Assembly: GCA_037074505.1 (NCBI GenBank)
Contig: CM073479.1
Span: 9,796,001-9,860,000, forward strand
Source: Albizia julibrissin
Lineage: Eukaryota > Streptophyta > Magnoliopsida > Fabales > Fabaceae
DNA: 64,000 bases
Reading direction: 5' to 3'
Part shown: positions 42,404-54,866 of the stretch, one piece after another
Position numbering within the stretch: the first letter of the stretch is position 1
Layout of the letters: every line of letters starts with the position of its first letter
Notes under the pieces: model-generated
Seen by the model: only the letters and a program-made list of their open reading frames with translations
Databases searched by the model: none
What the model was told of the DNA's origin: nothing
Program-made: the position numbers and the translations under genes

Positions 42404-45400
42404 TCACGGAACTATAGGCAAATCGTCATCACCTTCAAGGAAGAAGCTTTCGAAATTGGCGGGATGGAATGGCTCACTCTTATAGGCGATGTTGTCACCA
42501 TCACCTATATCATAAAGGTCTTGAGACTTTAAGTGAACCACCATGTTCCAATCCCTGTGCCTCTCGTCCTCGACATAACAAACCTGGTGTGTCTCTATGG
42601 CAAGAATATAGGGTTCATCATCTTCAGATTGACCAGTGTGAATTGGACGGGAGAAATTTAGTAATGTAATGCATAAATCGTCAATTGTGAATCCTCGGAA
42701 AGTTGTCGTATTTTGCCACAAACACTTGAACAAAGTAATGATGAAACAAACTTTGTTATTTAGCTAGATAATATCAAGAAGCTTGCTATAGTAAGGGACA
42801 CCTCTGAACTGCATGTTGGCATCACTGCTGCTCGCATAAGTCCTTGACCCAAAGATGCCAAAAACACCCAAATTTTGAGTTTGCAATCCTTGATCTCGTG
42901 ATACTGTACAAAACTTGAAACAATTGACATTGTAAGCTGTAAACCTTTTTTCATGGTCAAGAGGGCCGATTGCTAGGGCTTTAAATCTGGTGAGTGTGGG
43001 TTACGGTCATTTAATATTTTGCACGCAAACCAATTTGGGAATTCTCTGTGGACCTTTTTGTTAACTTCGGAGGATGTTTATGTTCTGATCCTAAGTTGAC
43101 TCATCACATGACTTTCGAATTCCCTACAATTAATCATGGGAAGACGATCGTGAAATGTAAATAAACAATGTAAGCATAGTTGTAGAATAACGTGAGTATA
43201 CAATTTTTATTGAAGGAATGATTCAACTTGAGTGCAATTAATCAAGATATATCTATGTGCTTGCAACTTTTCAGTTGCTGTTAGTTTGAAGTTCTCACTT
43301 CCTCCAATTGGTATACTAACTTGAGGGATTAACAACTCTATTGATGTTAGCTCAGGTTCAGGACAATCATCTACAAGAGGCGGTTAGTTGAAAGTCATCT
43401 CAATGTCATCAAAATGCCTTGAGTAGAAATACAGGACCTCATCCCCTCTGTAACCTTCAGCTATAGAACCTTCTAGCCCTGCCTTATTCCTTACGTAAGA
43501 TTTCAATTTGCCAAGAAACCTTTAAAGTAAAGAAGGAAAAATAATACTAAATAGTGAAATGGGCGACTAGCAAATTTAGAAAGTAATGATAACACACATA
43601 TGTAAGATAAGTATCTCTAAATAGGATACATCCATTGATATTGAACTGGGCCATCGAGCTTTATTTCATGAACAAGGTGGACTGTCAGGTGAATCATCAC
43701 AGTGAAAACGGAGGGAGGAAAAATCATCTTCAAATGATAAAGTGTAAGAATGATTTTATATTTTAGCTAATCGAGTTCCTTAACGATCAATACCTTAGAA
43801 CACAACTTCCGAAAGAAGGAGCACAGCTCCACCAAAACGATAAACATACCAGGAGTAAGTACATTCTTTATAGCCAGCGATAGTAATTGTTGCATAAGAA
43901 CATGTGAGTCATTATTTTCAGGCCAGCAACCTTTCAAGCTTGCATGTCAATACAACGTGAAATATTTCTTGAATAGCCACCAAAAAATTTATTTTCTTCA
44001 ACATTGCTAGGAAGACTTCCTTGTTCGGTTTTGTGAGGGTGAACTTTTCCAGTTGAAATTTGTCATGCTCATATGGCCACACATCTTCACGAACTCCAAT
44101 AGCCCATAAATCTTTCCTCGCTTGAAGATGATCTTTTGACTTACGGGGTTTGTTAAGCAACCATTATAGCACATTGTCACATACATTTTTTTCAATGTAC
44201 ATGACATAAAGACTGTGTCGAAGTAAATTATATTTCCAATATGGAAGAGTGAAGAAAATGCTTATCTTCCTCCATTGCTGAGGTGCAGAAGCTAAAGTAG
44301 TCCTCTTACTCTTTCGCCCTGCTGTTGCTGAATCGTCGCTTTTCCAAACTCGAACTCAACGTCCTGAAGCTACTATAAGATCTCTTCACCAGATAAAGCT
44401 TGAGGAGGTCCTCTTTTTTCTAGTTTCCCATTGAAACGATTCCATTGCAATATAAATTTGTGCTTACCTTCAAGAAGCCTCCGATGACCCATGAAGCACC
44501 ACTTTCGACTATAGGGAAAGCACACTGCATAAGAGTCAAAATTGCAAACTAGACACGCCGTCCCAGTATGCACATTCCACCCATATAACATTCCAAGCCT
44601 AGGAAAGTTACTTATAGTCCACATCAAGGTTGCACGCAAGTTGAATAGTGACTTCTCATACGTGTCATATGTCTCGATGCCAACCTGCCACAAGTCTAGC
44701 AATTTTGCAATAAGCTGTTAAAGATACACATTGATGTCATTATCTGGTGCCTTTTTGCTTTGGATGATCATAGAAAAAATGAAAGAGCTTTGTTTCATAC
44801 AAATCTAGGGAGCAAGTTTTAAGGAACTAAGACTACCGGCCAAATACTGTAACTTGTACTAAGATTCCCAAACAGATTGAAACTGTCAGTCGTCAAAGCA
44901 AGCCGAACATTTCTAGGGTCAACCGGGAAAGATGGAAATTCAAAGTCGAATGCTTTCCAAGCTTCTGCATCCCGTGGACGTCTTAATTTACCATCTTCAT
45001 TCTTATCAACGTCATGCCACCTTATGTGCTGAATTGTTTTAGATGACATAAACAATCTTCGTAACCACGGTTTAAAAGGAAAGTACATGATAATCTTTGC
45101 AAGTTTCTTCTTATGCTTTTTTCCTTTCTGAATTGTGTTGTACCTCGATATGTGACATCGCTTGCAATCATCCCTGCTGGCATCATCTCCCTAATACAAC
45201 ATACAATCGTTGAGGCATGCATCAATTTTCTGGTAGTTCAAACCTAATCTGTTAATAATCTTCTTAGCCTCATAAAGCAATATAGGAATCTCTGTGTCGT
45301 GGAACGTATCTTGTAATAATTCCAGCAACATCGACATTACCTTATCTGTGATTCCCCACAAGCACTTGATATGATACAATTTGATCAAGAAAGATAATTT

Positions 45401-45890
45401 CAAGTATTTTGACAACCTTGATATAAAGGACAATTTGCGTCATCCATTAGGATGAAAAAATCCTGCACTACTTCATTCCTCAAGAACATAGGTTCTGAAC
45501 CCTGCACTTCTTCATTGAAGTTGTCATCCTGAAAACCAAACACATCATGTACAAAATCATTAAAAGGATAATCTTCATCTACTTGAACTCCTACTTGTAA
45601 ACTTGAGGAAGAGCATCATTGTATCTCATACCGCCCTTCTCACCGTGAACTCACTAGAACGTATACTCTTTCGGGAAAGGTTTCACAAGCAAATATTCCT
45701 TAATAACTTCTTGTGTATGCTACTTCTTGAACTTGCATCTCCGACAAGGACATACGATCTTTCCATTATAGCTAGCGTAAGCATAAGCGAAATCCAAGAA
45801 GTTGTTTAATTTGTACAAATAAGCTGGAGAATCGTGTGGCAACTTGATCCATGATTTATCCAAAGCTAGTAAAAATAATTTGGCAAACAA
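42404..45890 (-). pseudogene. TNP2-type CACTA transposase
   Basis: From the N-terminus: a transposase-associated domain (LDKSWIKLPHD, YLYKLNNFLDFAYAYA, GKIVCPCRRC; the start Met is replaced by Leu, near 45862); then INRLGLNYQKIDACLNDCML and CKRC/ISRY; the Transposase_21 core WHDVDKNEDGKLRRPRDAEA, FPVDPRNVRLALTTDSFNLF, GNLSTSYSIWPVVLVPYNLP; LMWTISNFPRLGMLYGW and CLVCNFDSY; GHRRLLEGKHKF; a DUF4218-like part (KDHLQARKDLWAIGVRED, LKLTATEKLQ) and a DUF4216-like end (TFRGFTIDDLCITLLNFSRP, CYVEDERHRDWNMVVHL). This is the full order of the enzyme that cuts the element ends. Stops and shifts occur throughout. Introns cannot be separated from decay by eye. Confidence 0.9.
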
Positions 45891-45949
45891 GATGAGTAAA
45901 GAGCGAATGATGCGTGTCCAAAAGCTTAAATTGAAATTTTCCAACGTTC

Positions 45950-46520
45950 AAACATTTGTAGCGGTTAAAAAATTGCTACCTAAACTACTACTATATGGTA
46001 TTTTGTAGCGGTGACGTAACAAAACAGCTACAAAATTTAATGACCATTGGTGGGAATGATAGATTCAAAGTTCAAATGATTAACATGTTGTAGCAGTTAC
46101 ACAACTATAACCACTACCAATTTTCATACATTAAGCTTCGTAGTGGTGGAGAGATGTAACCGCTACTAATTTTGATGACTGTTGGCAGTAATGACAAATT
46201 CAAAATTCAAATCATTAACATATTGTAGCGGTTTTACAATTATAACCACTACAAATTTTCATGGCTATTGGCGAGATTGAAAGCTTGAAAATTCAAATGT
46301 GTAATAATTAGTAGCGGTTACTATTTAAAAACTGCTACTAATTGTTATGTTTTGTAGCGGTGGAGAGATTTAACCGTTACCAATTGTTATGACCATTTGC
46401 GGGAATGAAAAATTCAAAGTTCAATCGTGTAACAAGTTGTAGTGGTTCTATTTATGATAATCACTACAAAGTTAAAATTGGTAGCGGTTATATGTATGAG
46501 AACCGCTATAAAAGTCATCT
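45950..46520. repeat. Internal GTAGCGGTT array between the two CACTA genes
   Basis: The same motif and hairpin pairs as in the subterminal arrays, about ten pairs, lie between TNP2 and the accessory gene. Such arrays normally sit only near the ends. Confidence 0.85.
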
Positions 46521-46714
46521 GTTTATTTATTTATTTTTTCAAAATTGTTTTTTCACACAAAATTAAATAACATAATTAACATAAAATAAAACAACTTAAC
46601 AAAATGAAAAAAAATTAAATTAACTAAACTACAAAATTTTATAAAATGAAAAAATGTAATTATAATTGTTAGAAAAAGGAAAAAAATATCATAAATAAAT
46701 AAAACTATCAGGAG

Positions 46715-48835
46715 CCTACTCAGTAGGTTCTGTTTGAGGGGGGTACCATCACCGGGCTGGTCATCAGGTCTTGTCTCAGGGGCAAGCAGATGACGGGCCT
46801 GGGTAGAGTCAACAACACCATCATCGGATCGAGGAAGAGGTGGCTGCATAATGAACCTTATGATGGGGGGACCTTTAGGAACGCCTCATCAGGGAACATG
46901 CGACTACACACCCTATTGAGCATGGAGTTCGTGATCTCTCGCCACTATATCTACTGCGTGTAATAGTAATCGGCTTGCTCCTGGATCTACTTCGCCATCA
47001 TGACAGATTCCCTCACAACCTCTGACCGGATCTCCTCAACAGTCTCCTCCCTCAGACATCTACTCTTGGATTCTCCTGTATAAGAGGTTCCTGCCTCAGA
47101 GCCGCCGCTCCTCCAATAGACTATGCTGGGTCTGGCGCCTAACCCTATCCCCCTCACGCACTCTGGGTGCTTGATTGATTCCACACCTACTTTTAGTAGC
47201 GTAGTGGGGTCCACAAAACCCTGTGACTCTTGGGTCTGGGTCTCCCGCAGCTCAACCTAGGACTGACAAATATGTTCCTACAAATTTATTAAAAAAGTTA
47301 GTATTATTATTGTTATTAACAATAAATTAATTGTTATAAACATTTTATTAACAATAATTGAAATTATTATACTTACAATAGCCTCCTTTGCCTATTGAGA
47401 TGTCGGAGTCTCGTCCCAGTACCTATGTGTCAACGTGAACAACTCTCTGTAATCCGTCCGGTAGTTTTCCTCCTGAGCCTTCTCTCCTGAAACAATGAAA
47501 ACATTAAATTAATATTATAAACATTTAATTGAAATTAAATTATTAATATTAAGGTAAAATTAACTGAAATTGTAAAAAAGTACCAATTCACTGTAAGTCA
47601 CATCAAATGTCTTCGATCCAGCCGTGTGGTGGATCCTCTACTGCCCTCGGCTCCTCATGTTTCTTTAAGAAATAGCATGCAAGAAAAAAAATTTAAAGTT
47701 ACCAAACATTGAAAAGAGTAATAATTATTAAAAAACCATTAAAACAACGAAAATAGTTATTAAAAAAATACCTGTGCCTCTAGATTCCTCCTAAACTAGA
47801 CAAAACTTGCCTAGTCATTGGGTCGGATACTGTCCAGGATGTCCTCGATCAACTGATATAAAGGAATCATGCCATGTTATTCTTGATGTGGAAGAGACGA
47901 TTCCTCTTGTTCTTCCAGCTGTCACCCATCTTTATCAGTGTGTACTTGTTCCTGTTATCTCAGACGGTAAACTTAACCTATAATATAATTAAATAAAAAA
48001 TATTTAAATACGATTATTTCCAAAACATAAAATTAATAAATAATAATTAAAAACAATTAGTTACAAATCATTTAATATAATTAAATACAATTATTAATTA
48101 CCTTAACAACCTCATCCTACTCCAAATCCTTCGACCCCTTCGGAATGTTCTTCCATGTCTTGAAGTAAATGAGGAACCATATTCAATTCGAGCCTAGTTG
48201 ATTTAGGTAGCAGTTGAACAGGTGACCCCCATTGTTGATGGGCTCATTCATGGCCTCATTCCATGAAACAACAACTTGTAGTATCCAGTCCAGGCTGTTC
48301 AGATCGGTCACGTCCAGCCTCCTAGTAGAAATATTCCCCTACTCATGCATAATTTACCACATACGTTAGTTAAATTTAAATTCACATTTAATAAAATGAA
48401 TTTAAATATTTAATTTATTAAATAAAAAATGTTAGTTACCTTGGATCTGCACCTCAAACCCGGTCGACCGGGAAGATGACCGTCATGGGTAGTTTTGCCC
48501 CCGTACGTCCTCCTCATCTAGGAACCACTCCAACTCACTCATCAAAATGTTGATATTCAACTCCTCATCCTCATTGTAGTCGCTCACACTAAGCTTACCT
48601 CCCTCGAGTTGAACAGCAGGAGGGACCTATAGTGCAGTCCCCTCATATGGGGCCATCTACTGTAGCTGTGGTGGGGTACCCTCCATGGTTGTTATGGGGT
48701 CATCTACTGTGGCGTGGTCGCCCTCCCTCAATGCTACCCCTTGCCACTACCCCCTACTCTGCTGCTACTACCCCGCCGAAGCACTCTAGGGGGAAGCTCA
48801 ACCTCTTTCCCCTTCCCCTTATCTCCTGAAGCCAT
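46715..48835 (-). pseudogene. CACTA accessory protein, Transposase_24 type
   Basis: The frame can open at 48835 with MASGDKGKGKEVELPPRVL, a basic Gly/Ser-rich N-terminus. Recognisable later blocks: LNSLDWILQVVVSWNEAMN, YLNQLGSN, FKTWKNIPKGSKDLE, NRNKYTLIKMGDSWKNKRNR, then YRTDYRELFTLTHRYWDETP and a C-terminal region with EEIRSEVVRESV. This is the order of the plant Transposase_24 (TNP1/TnpA-like) protein that accompanies TNP2 and is thought to bind subterminal motifs. AT-rich gaps between blocks (47280-47390, 47500-47590, 47680-47770, 47980-48100, 48360-48440) look like introns. Several TAG codons interrupt the blocks. Confidence 0.75.
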
Positions 48836-48939
48836 ATAGAAATCTTAGATTTTAGAAGGGAAGCTCTTAGATAAGCATCAGAAAAAAATGGCAACATTAG
48901 AAAATGGAAAGGCGGTGGGGTTTAAATAGCGCTGCATTT

Positions 48940-49320
48940 TATAGCAGTTCTAAAAATAACCGCTACAAAGTACCTCGGGCAATGTAACAATTTGTACGTA
49001 GCGGTTAAAAACTCCGTAGTGGTTATACCTAAAATCTCTACAAATGTAAAGAGAGTTTACATCTTGTAGTGTTTTCACCCAAAAACCGCTACAAATATAT
49101 AGCTCCTTGACGTTCTTGGTACACATCATTTTTAGCGGTTACAAATAACCGCTACAAACCTAGAGACCCTTCTCTTTCTGTAGCGGTTATAATCTATAAC
49201 CGCTACAAAACTAATATAAAGGAAGAAAATCTTTGCATTATGTAGTGGTTAACGTCATAATAACCGCTACAAATAAACTTTTTATTCTGTAGTGGTTTGT
49301 ACGTATATCCGCTACAAACT
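48940..49320. repeat. Right subterminal array, GTAGCGGTT motif
   Basis: Nine or so inverted motif pairs, such as GTAGCGGTTATAATC followed by AACCGCTACAAAA (49181-49209), mark the right side of the CACTA element. Confidence 0.85.
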
Positions 49321-49429
49321 TTCAGTTATCAGAAGAATTTGTAGCATGAAGCTAAACATTGGTTTGAAAGTAGTTACCAACCACATAAAAAAAATGCAAA
49401 TGTCATATGCTTGGTATCATGTTACGTAT

Positions 49430-51132
49430 TGATAAATCCCAAATTTATATATTTGATCTCACCTTATTCATTTATTTTGGGGATTATTTTAGGCTAATTT
49501 AGATTTATTATATAATTTTTGGTTTGTTAGCTAATCTTAGGAAATAATATAAATATGAATAAATTATGAGATTATTTAACTTAAATTGTTAATATTATGA
49601 TTGCTATCTTATGATTGAAAAATATTTCCAAATATATGATAGATCACAATTTTATTTAATTCTTGTAGGGTAAGGAAAAGCATATTAGAAGATCCTACGG
49701 TGCAAATTGTTCTTGGAAGCTAAGAGAGAATCTAATGATTAGATTTTATTAGGCTACTTGAATTTTAATGGGCTCAAGTTTGGACCCCAAGACTCTCTCT
49801 TCCTCCTATTAATTAACCTAGCCGCCACATGAGAAGGGCAAGCTAAAAACCTAGCTTCCTATTTGGAGCACTATTGCTCAACTCACACACTCACGGACAA
49901 AGCTTGGACGTAAATTGTCCACTAATTTCATACCTTCTCGTTATCCTTACTTTCCTCTTCTCCTCTAACACAGACATCCAAATATATTCATTGTTCACCT
50001 ATTCCCTTTCCTTGATTCTCATCCACGGGACCCACCACATCAACATCCAATTCCTTTCATTCACCATTCACCTAATTCATCTTCATTCAACCATGTTCGT
50101 GCTGGGTAAGGAGGAGCTTGGAGAGGAAAAATTAATGGCAGCTTAAGCTAGTTGGGAGACAACTTGGGATGAGCATAGAGGAAGCTAAGGCCTAAGAGCT
50201 TACACTTGAAGACCATAATGGAGTGTCTTTTCTTTTATCTTTTTAATTCAATACTTGAGATTATTTAGTTTTAAATAATTTTGAGTTGTATTAATTGAGA
50301 ACAATCTAGTTTTAGATTGTAGACATATCTCTTTTGGATTGGATTGATATTTTGGAACGTTTTGTGCTTGAGACATTTGCTGGAATTTTATTTTACAAAC
50401 CTTTAGATTTTCAATTAGATTTTTAATTGAGTTTTCATTATTAATTTAATTGTCAATTTGGTTTTTCCTATTGATTGTTAATTGGGTTAGTAAATTGTTT
50501 AGTTTTTCAATTGGACAATTGTAAACAAGATTTCCAAAATTATTTTGAAATTAATTGTGATTGGTTTTTAATGATTTAACTAACCACCGCTTATTTCATT
50601 ATGAGTTTTCTAGTGGAATAAGTGTTATTAAGCTTGAGGGTTTCCCATATTTCAATTAGGTGATTAAATTTATTGATTCCAATCTTTCATCAACTTCCCT
50701 TTGGTCTAATTAATTAATTTGGGCTAAGACAGTTAACTCCATGTAAATCCGAAGTTGTCCCCTTTATCATCATAACTAAACTAAACATTCATTGTTTGTC
50801 TTACTTTTAATCAATCTTTTGCTTAGGATTTTAATTTCTCTTTAATAAAAAAACCCCAAAAATTACATTCAATCTCATATAGATTAGTCTCATTCTCATA
50901 TAGGTTTTAGAGTCAATTTCATTATTGCATTTAATTTGTTTAATTCCATTTAGGTATTAGTGTCTTGCATTCTAGTTTAGGTCCATTCCACTACATCTTT
51001 TGTCATTTAAGAATCAATCCTAAAGAAAACCCATCACTTGCTTCTTAGTAGAATGACCTAAGTTGACCCTAAACTACATAATTAATCGGGACCTAGTTTA
51101 ATTGATTGCTTTAGCGACAAAAGCACACATCA
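49430..51132 (+). repeat. 5' LTR of the Athila-like element
   Basis: Starts TGATAAATCCCAAATTT and ends AGCACACATCA, with TG...CA ends and a primer site 4 bases later. The T/A-rich body has no credible gene; the frame at 49874-50146 is unsupported. A start TGATAA also marks the LTR of the element at 21065, so the two belong to related lineages. Without a 3' LTR, no target duplication can be tested. Confidence 0.8.
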
Positions 51133-51136
51133 ATTT

Positions 51137-51154
51137 TGGCGCCATTGCTGGGGA
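51137..51154 (+). promoter_or_regulatory. Primer-binding site, Asp tRNA type
   Basis: TGGCGCCATTGCTGGGGA differs at two bases from TGGCGCCGTTGCCGGGGA, the site typical of Athila/Tat elements and usually assigned to tRNA-Asp. Confidence 0.85.
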
Positions 51155-51306
51155 GCAATGATTAGGCTTTAGGTTTGAGTGTTTAGGTGACTTTGTTAGT
51201 AGTTGTTTATTGCATGACCGGATCCTCTTCTGAAAAATTGTTTGAATTTGATCCTAAGATTGGAAGGACATTTCACCGATGAAGAAGAACTAGAGCTAGT
51301 ACTCTT

Positions 51307-52470
51307 ATGGGTAGTAGTTCCTTTGATAAGCCCATTGTTGATTCTTCTTATTCTAAGATCAATATGGATGTTAATAACATTGTTATTAATTCAAGCGTAA
51401 ATGCAAGCACAAACACAAACGCAAACGCAAACACAAATGCAAATGCAAATGCTCATATTATTGATCATGCTATGACCATTAAAGAATTAGTTTCACCTGA
51501 TCTGCATTTTCAAAACTGGTGCATAAATTATCTTGATTTTAATTCAAATTTTGAGTTGAAATCTAGATTGATACACATAGTCCCAAAATTTAATGGCCTT
51601 TCAGGTGAGGAAGCATACAATCACTTGAAGATATTTCACATGGTTTGCATTACTATGAAACCTGTTGGTGTAACTGAAGATCAAATTAAGATGTGTGCCT
51701 TCCCATTCTCTTTAGAAGGATCTCCTAAAAATTGGTTGCTTCGATTGCCTCCTGGATTCATTACTTCATGGAACCAATTGAAGAAATTGTTCTTGGAAAA
51801 ATATTTCCCAGCTTCTCGTACTTCATCTATCAGGAAGGACATATGTGGATGTCGACAAATGGTTGGGGAATCCTTATATGAATATCTAGAGAATTTTAAA
51901 ATGCTATGTTCTAGTTGTCTTCACCATCAAATTTCAGATACATTACTAATCCAGTACTTCCATGAAGGGCTCTTACCTCTAGAGAGAGATTTGTTAGATC
52001 TTCACTTGACTGTTGATGATGTTTGGGAATTGACTGAAAAGAAAGCTGAGAATAGCCAACAATTTGGTTCTAGACAACAAGTAAGATTTAATAAAGTGGG
52101 ATTACTTTCTTCCAATTCTGAGTCTTGACTAGAGAGCAAAATTGATAGGCTTGCATCTGCTGTGAAAAAAATGGCTATGTCCCATATGCAAAATTTTTAT
52201 AATATGGTCATTCCTATGGGGCCCTCTACTTCTTTTACCCCACAGCCTAACTCTTCTTCTCTAATAGGACCACTATGTTCTATTTGCTCTCTAGCTACTC
52301 ATGGTACTAGCTCTTGCCCCTACCTGAATGATGGAGCTGAATCTTATAATGCGATATACCCTTCTAAGCCTATGACTCAAGGTGGCCAAAAATATGAACC
52401 TTACTCTAACACATATAATCCTGGGTGGTGTGACTATCCAAATCTTTGATATGGAAATGGCTAACCTTAG
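51307..52470 (+). pseudogene. Athila-like gag, nearly intact capsid
   Basis: A 273-codon frame opens at MGSSSFDKPIVDSSYSK. An Asn/Thr/Ala run (NTNANANTNANANAH, residues 36-50) is an unusual low-complexity insert. The capsid domain follows: IHIVPKFNGLSGEEAYNHLK, FPFSLEGSPKNWLLRLPPGF, LKKLFLEKYFPASRTSSIRK, GESLYEYLENFKMLCSSC and HHQISDTLLIQYFHEGLLPL. After a TGA at 52126 the frame resumes with a zinc motif (CSICSLATHGTSSCPY) and the YNPGW signature at about 52427. This is the best preserved long reading frame in the window. Confidence 0.9.
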
Positions 52471-53222
52471 CAAGCACAGTTCAATCAAAACAGAAATTCT
52501 AGTGGCAATATGTTTCAACAAGTTAGACAATCAATACCAGTCCAAGATGAAGGGTCAAAGTTAGAAAGAAAGATAAATGCTAGGATGAAAATCCTAATGG
52601 ATAAGTTTGATCAGAAAGACAAGGAATAACAACAAAATGATTTGCAACATAGACAGGAAATTCAAACTCTTCAGACTCATATTGGTAATTGTCTAATGTA
52701 CTCAGTAATTTACAGAGTCAAAGTTCTAGAAAGCTTCCATCTCAAGTGGTAACCAATCCAAATGTTGGAACTCAGCAAAATCCTAATATTGGTGGAGTTA
52801 ATGCTATATATATATCTCCGACGTGGAAAGATAATCCCCTCTACAGATCTTGTTACCACAAATACTTCAAAAATTTTGAAACATTGTAGACATGACGCCT
52901 CTGTACCTGTTAGTGGCATTAATGATTCTAGTGATCATGTATCCAATGCTTCTATTGATTCTGATAGACTTTCCCAATTACTTAGTGTGATTGATACCAT
53001 GGATAAAATTGATTTATCTTTACTACCTGATTCTGAGTTATTGATTAGCATTAATCATATTTCTGATGGGGAGATTTCTGATTCTAATTCTATCTCTAAC
53101 ATGAGTGCTACTAATGGCACTATTAATGTTGACTATGATGTGTTTGAGATTCTTCTTTTCTTGCAGTTTCTACAGATACTTACCAAGGTGGGAAAGTTTT
53201 CTCTTCTGTCTATGAATCTATT
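52471..53222 (+). pseudogene. Gag-pol linker without recognisable protease
   Basis: A Gln-rich stretch and SNVLSNLQSQSSRKLPSQVV (typical of the region after the zinc motif) lead into Asn/Gly-rich and then Asp/Ser-rich sequence (DSDRLSQLLSVID, SNSISNMSATNGT). No DLGAS or similar protease motif appears. Athila elements normally encode protease here, so it has been replaced or has diverged beyond recognition. Confidence 0.6.
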
Positions 53223-54600
53223 ATGCCGTTTTCTAGTATGACTGATATTGATTTAAAGCCGCTAATGCCTTCAATTGAGCAAGCTCCATCCTTAGAGTTA
53301 AAGTCACTTCTAAACTCATTGAAGTATACCTATTTAGGGAAGGATGAGACACTTCTTGTGATTGTAGCTAGTGACATAGCTGCTGATGAAGAGACTCGCC
53401 TTCTAGAAGTACTTAGGTGATGGATGAAAGCTATTGGATGGACTCTTGCTGATATCCCTAGAATCAGCCCAAATATGTGCAGGCATCGGATCCTACTAGA
53501 AGATAGTGCCAAAGCTGTACGACAGCCACAGAGACGACTCAATTCATTGATCCTTGATATGGTAAAGAAAGATGTCTCTAAACTTCTTTTTGTAGGTATA
53601 ATTTAACCTATTTCTGATAGCCAGTGGATAAGTCCAGTTTAGGTAGTGCCTAAGAAAACTAGTATTACCATTGTTCGTAATGATGAAGGCGAGCTAGTTC
53701 CAACTAGAGTCTATAATAGTTGGAGAGTATGTATTGACTATAGGAGATTGAATTCTGTGACTAGAAAGGATTAGTACCCCCTTTCCTTCATAGATCAAAT
53801 GTTAGAAAAATTGGCTGGTAGATCATTATTACTGCTTTTTAGATGGTTTTTATGGATATTTCTAGATTTCTATTGCACATGAAGACCAAGATAAGATCAC
53901 ATTCACATATCCATTTGGAACCTTTGCATATAGACGCATGCCATTTAGTTTATGTAATGCACCAGGCACTTTTCAGCATTGCATGGTTTCCATATTCTCT
54001 GATTTTCTTAAGCATTACATGGAAGTTTTAATGAATGATTTTATTGTTTACTGTGATCCTTTTAATGCATGCTTAGCTAATTTGGACAAGGTTTTGGAAA
54101 GATGCATTCAATATAATATTGTGCTGAATTTTAAAAAATGTCATTTTATGGTTAAGAAAGGAATTTTTTTGGGCCATGGTGTTTCACATGATGGTATTTA
54201 GGTTGATAAAATCAAGGTTGACATTATTTTATCTCTTCCATATCCTTCTTGTGTGAAAGATGTATGCTATTTTCTTTGGCATGCTGGATTTTATAGAAGA
54301 TTCATCCAGGATTTTAGTAAAATTGCATTGTCATTATCTCATTTATTGCAAAAAGATGTGGGTTTTGTTTTTCATGTTGCTTGTAGGTATGCCTGGGATG
54401 GTTTAAAGAAGAGACTCACTATACCCCCATCATTCAGCTACCTAATTGGAACCTTCCATTTGAGCTTCTTTGTAATGCTTCAGACTATGCATTAGGTGCA
54501 GTTCTTGCCTAGAGAGTAGAGAAGAGACAACATATCATAGCATATGCATCTCGAACATTAGATGTTGCTCAGGCTAACTACACTACAACAGAGAAAGAGC
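53223..54600 (+). pseudogene. Athila-like reverse transcriptase
   Basis: Blocks in order: LELKSLLNSLKYTYLGKDET, MKAIGWTLADIPRISPNMC, HRILLEDSAKAVRQPQRRLN, ISDSQWISPV, VPTRVYNSWRVCIDYRRLNS, PLSFIDQMLEKLAG, YPFGTFAYRRMPFSLCNAPG and LMNDFIVYCDPFNACLANLD. At the catalytic site FMDD reads LMND (54028-54039), so the first Asp is Asn. Later: NFKKCHFMVKKGIFLGHGVS, VKDVCYFLWHAGFYRRFIQD. Stops and at least one frameshift (53850-53935) break it. Confidence 0.9.
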
Positions 54601-54866
54601 TATTTGCAATCGTCTTTAAGCTAGAGAAATTTTGATCCTTCATTCTTCACTCGAAGGTGACTGTCTTTATAGATCACCCAACTATCAAGTACTTGTTCAA
54701 GAAAACGGACTCCAAACCTCACCTCATTCGGTGGGTGATGCTGATACAAGAGTTTGATGTGGAGATTCGTGATAAAAGTGGTCCAGAAAATATAGTAGTT
54801 GATCATTTAAGTAGGATTGAGACACCTTTTGTAACATCTTTACCATTAGATGATTTTTCTGATTAA
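54600..54866 (+). pseudogene. Athila-like RNase H, C-terminal part
   Basis: VTVFIDHPTIKYLFKKTDSK, LIRWVMLIQEFDVEIRDKSG and NIVVDHLSRIE are the end of the gypsy RNase H domain (usual form YTDHAALKYL...KDKKGTENVVADHLSR). The upstream half (TLDVAQANYTTTEKELFAIV) is in another frame at about 54555-54615. A linker to integrase begins but is cut at 54920. Confidence 0.85.

Larger units (their letters stand above)
41000..49347 (-). mobile_element. Autonomous-type CACTA element, decayed, about 8.3 kb
   Basis: The left edge CTACTACAAAAAAAATTGTC and the right edge (complement CATGCTACAAATTCTTCTG) are worn CACTA termini. Arrays of GTAGCGGTT and AACCGCTACAAA fill 41010-42240 and 48940-49320. Both genes typical of the superfamily lie inside on the minus strand. 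Exact ends and target duplication cannot be fixed because the terminal bases have mutated. Confidence 0.8.

Noticed and set aside
42469..42669. A plus-strand His/Arg-rich frame
   Set aside because: It is antisense to the recognisable C-terminal block of the TNP2 transposase.
48632..48829. A plus-strand Pro-rich frame
   Set aside because: It is antisense to the N-terminal part of the CACTA accessory protein on the minus strand.
49425..49434. Target duplication CGTAT for the Athila-like LTR
   Set aside because: The 3' end of the element is missing, so the second copy cannot be examined.
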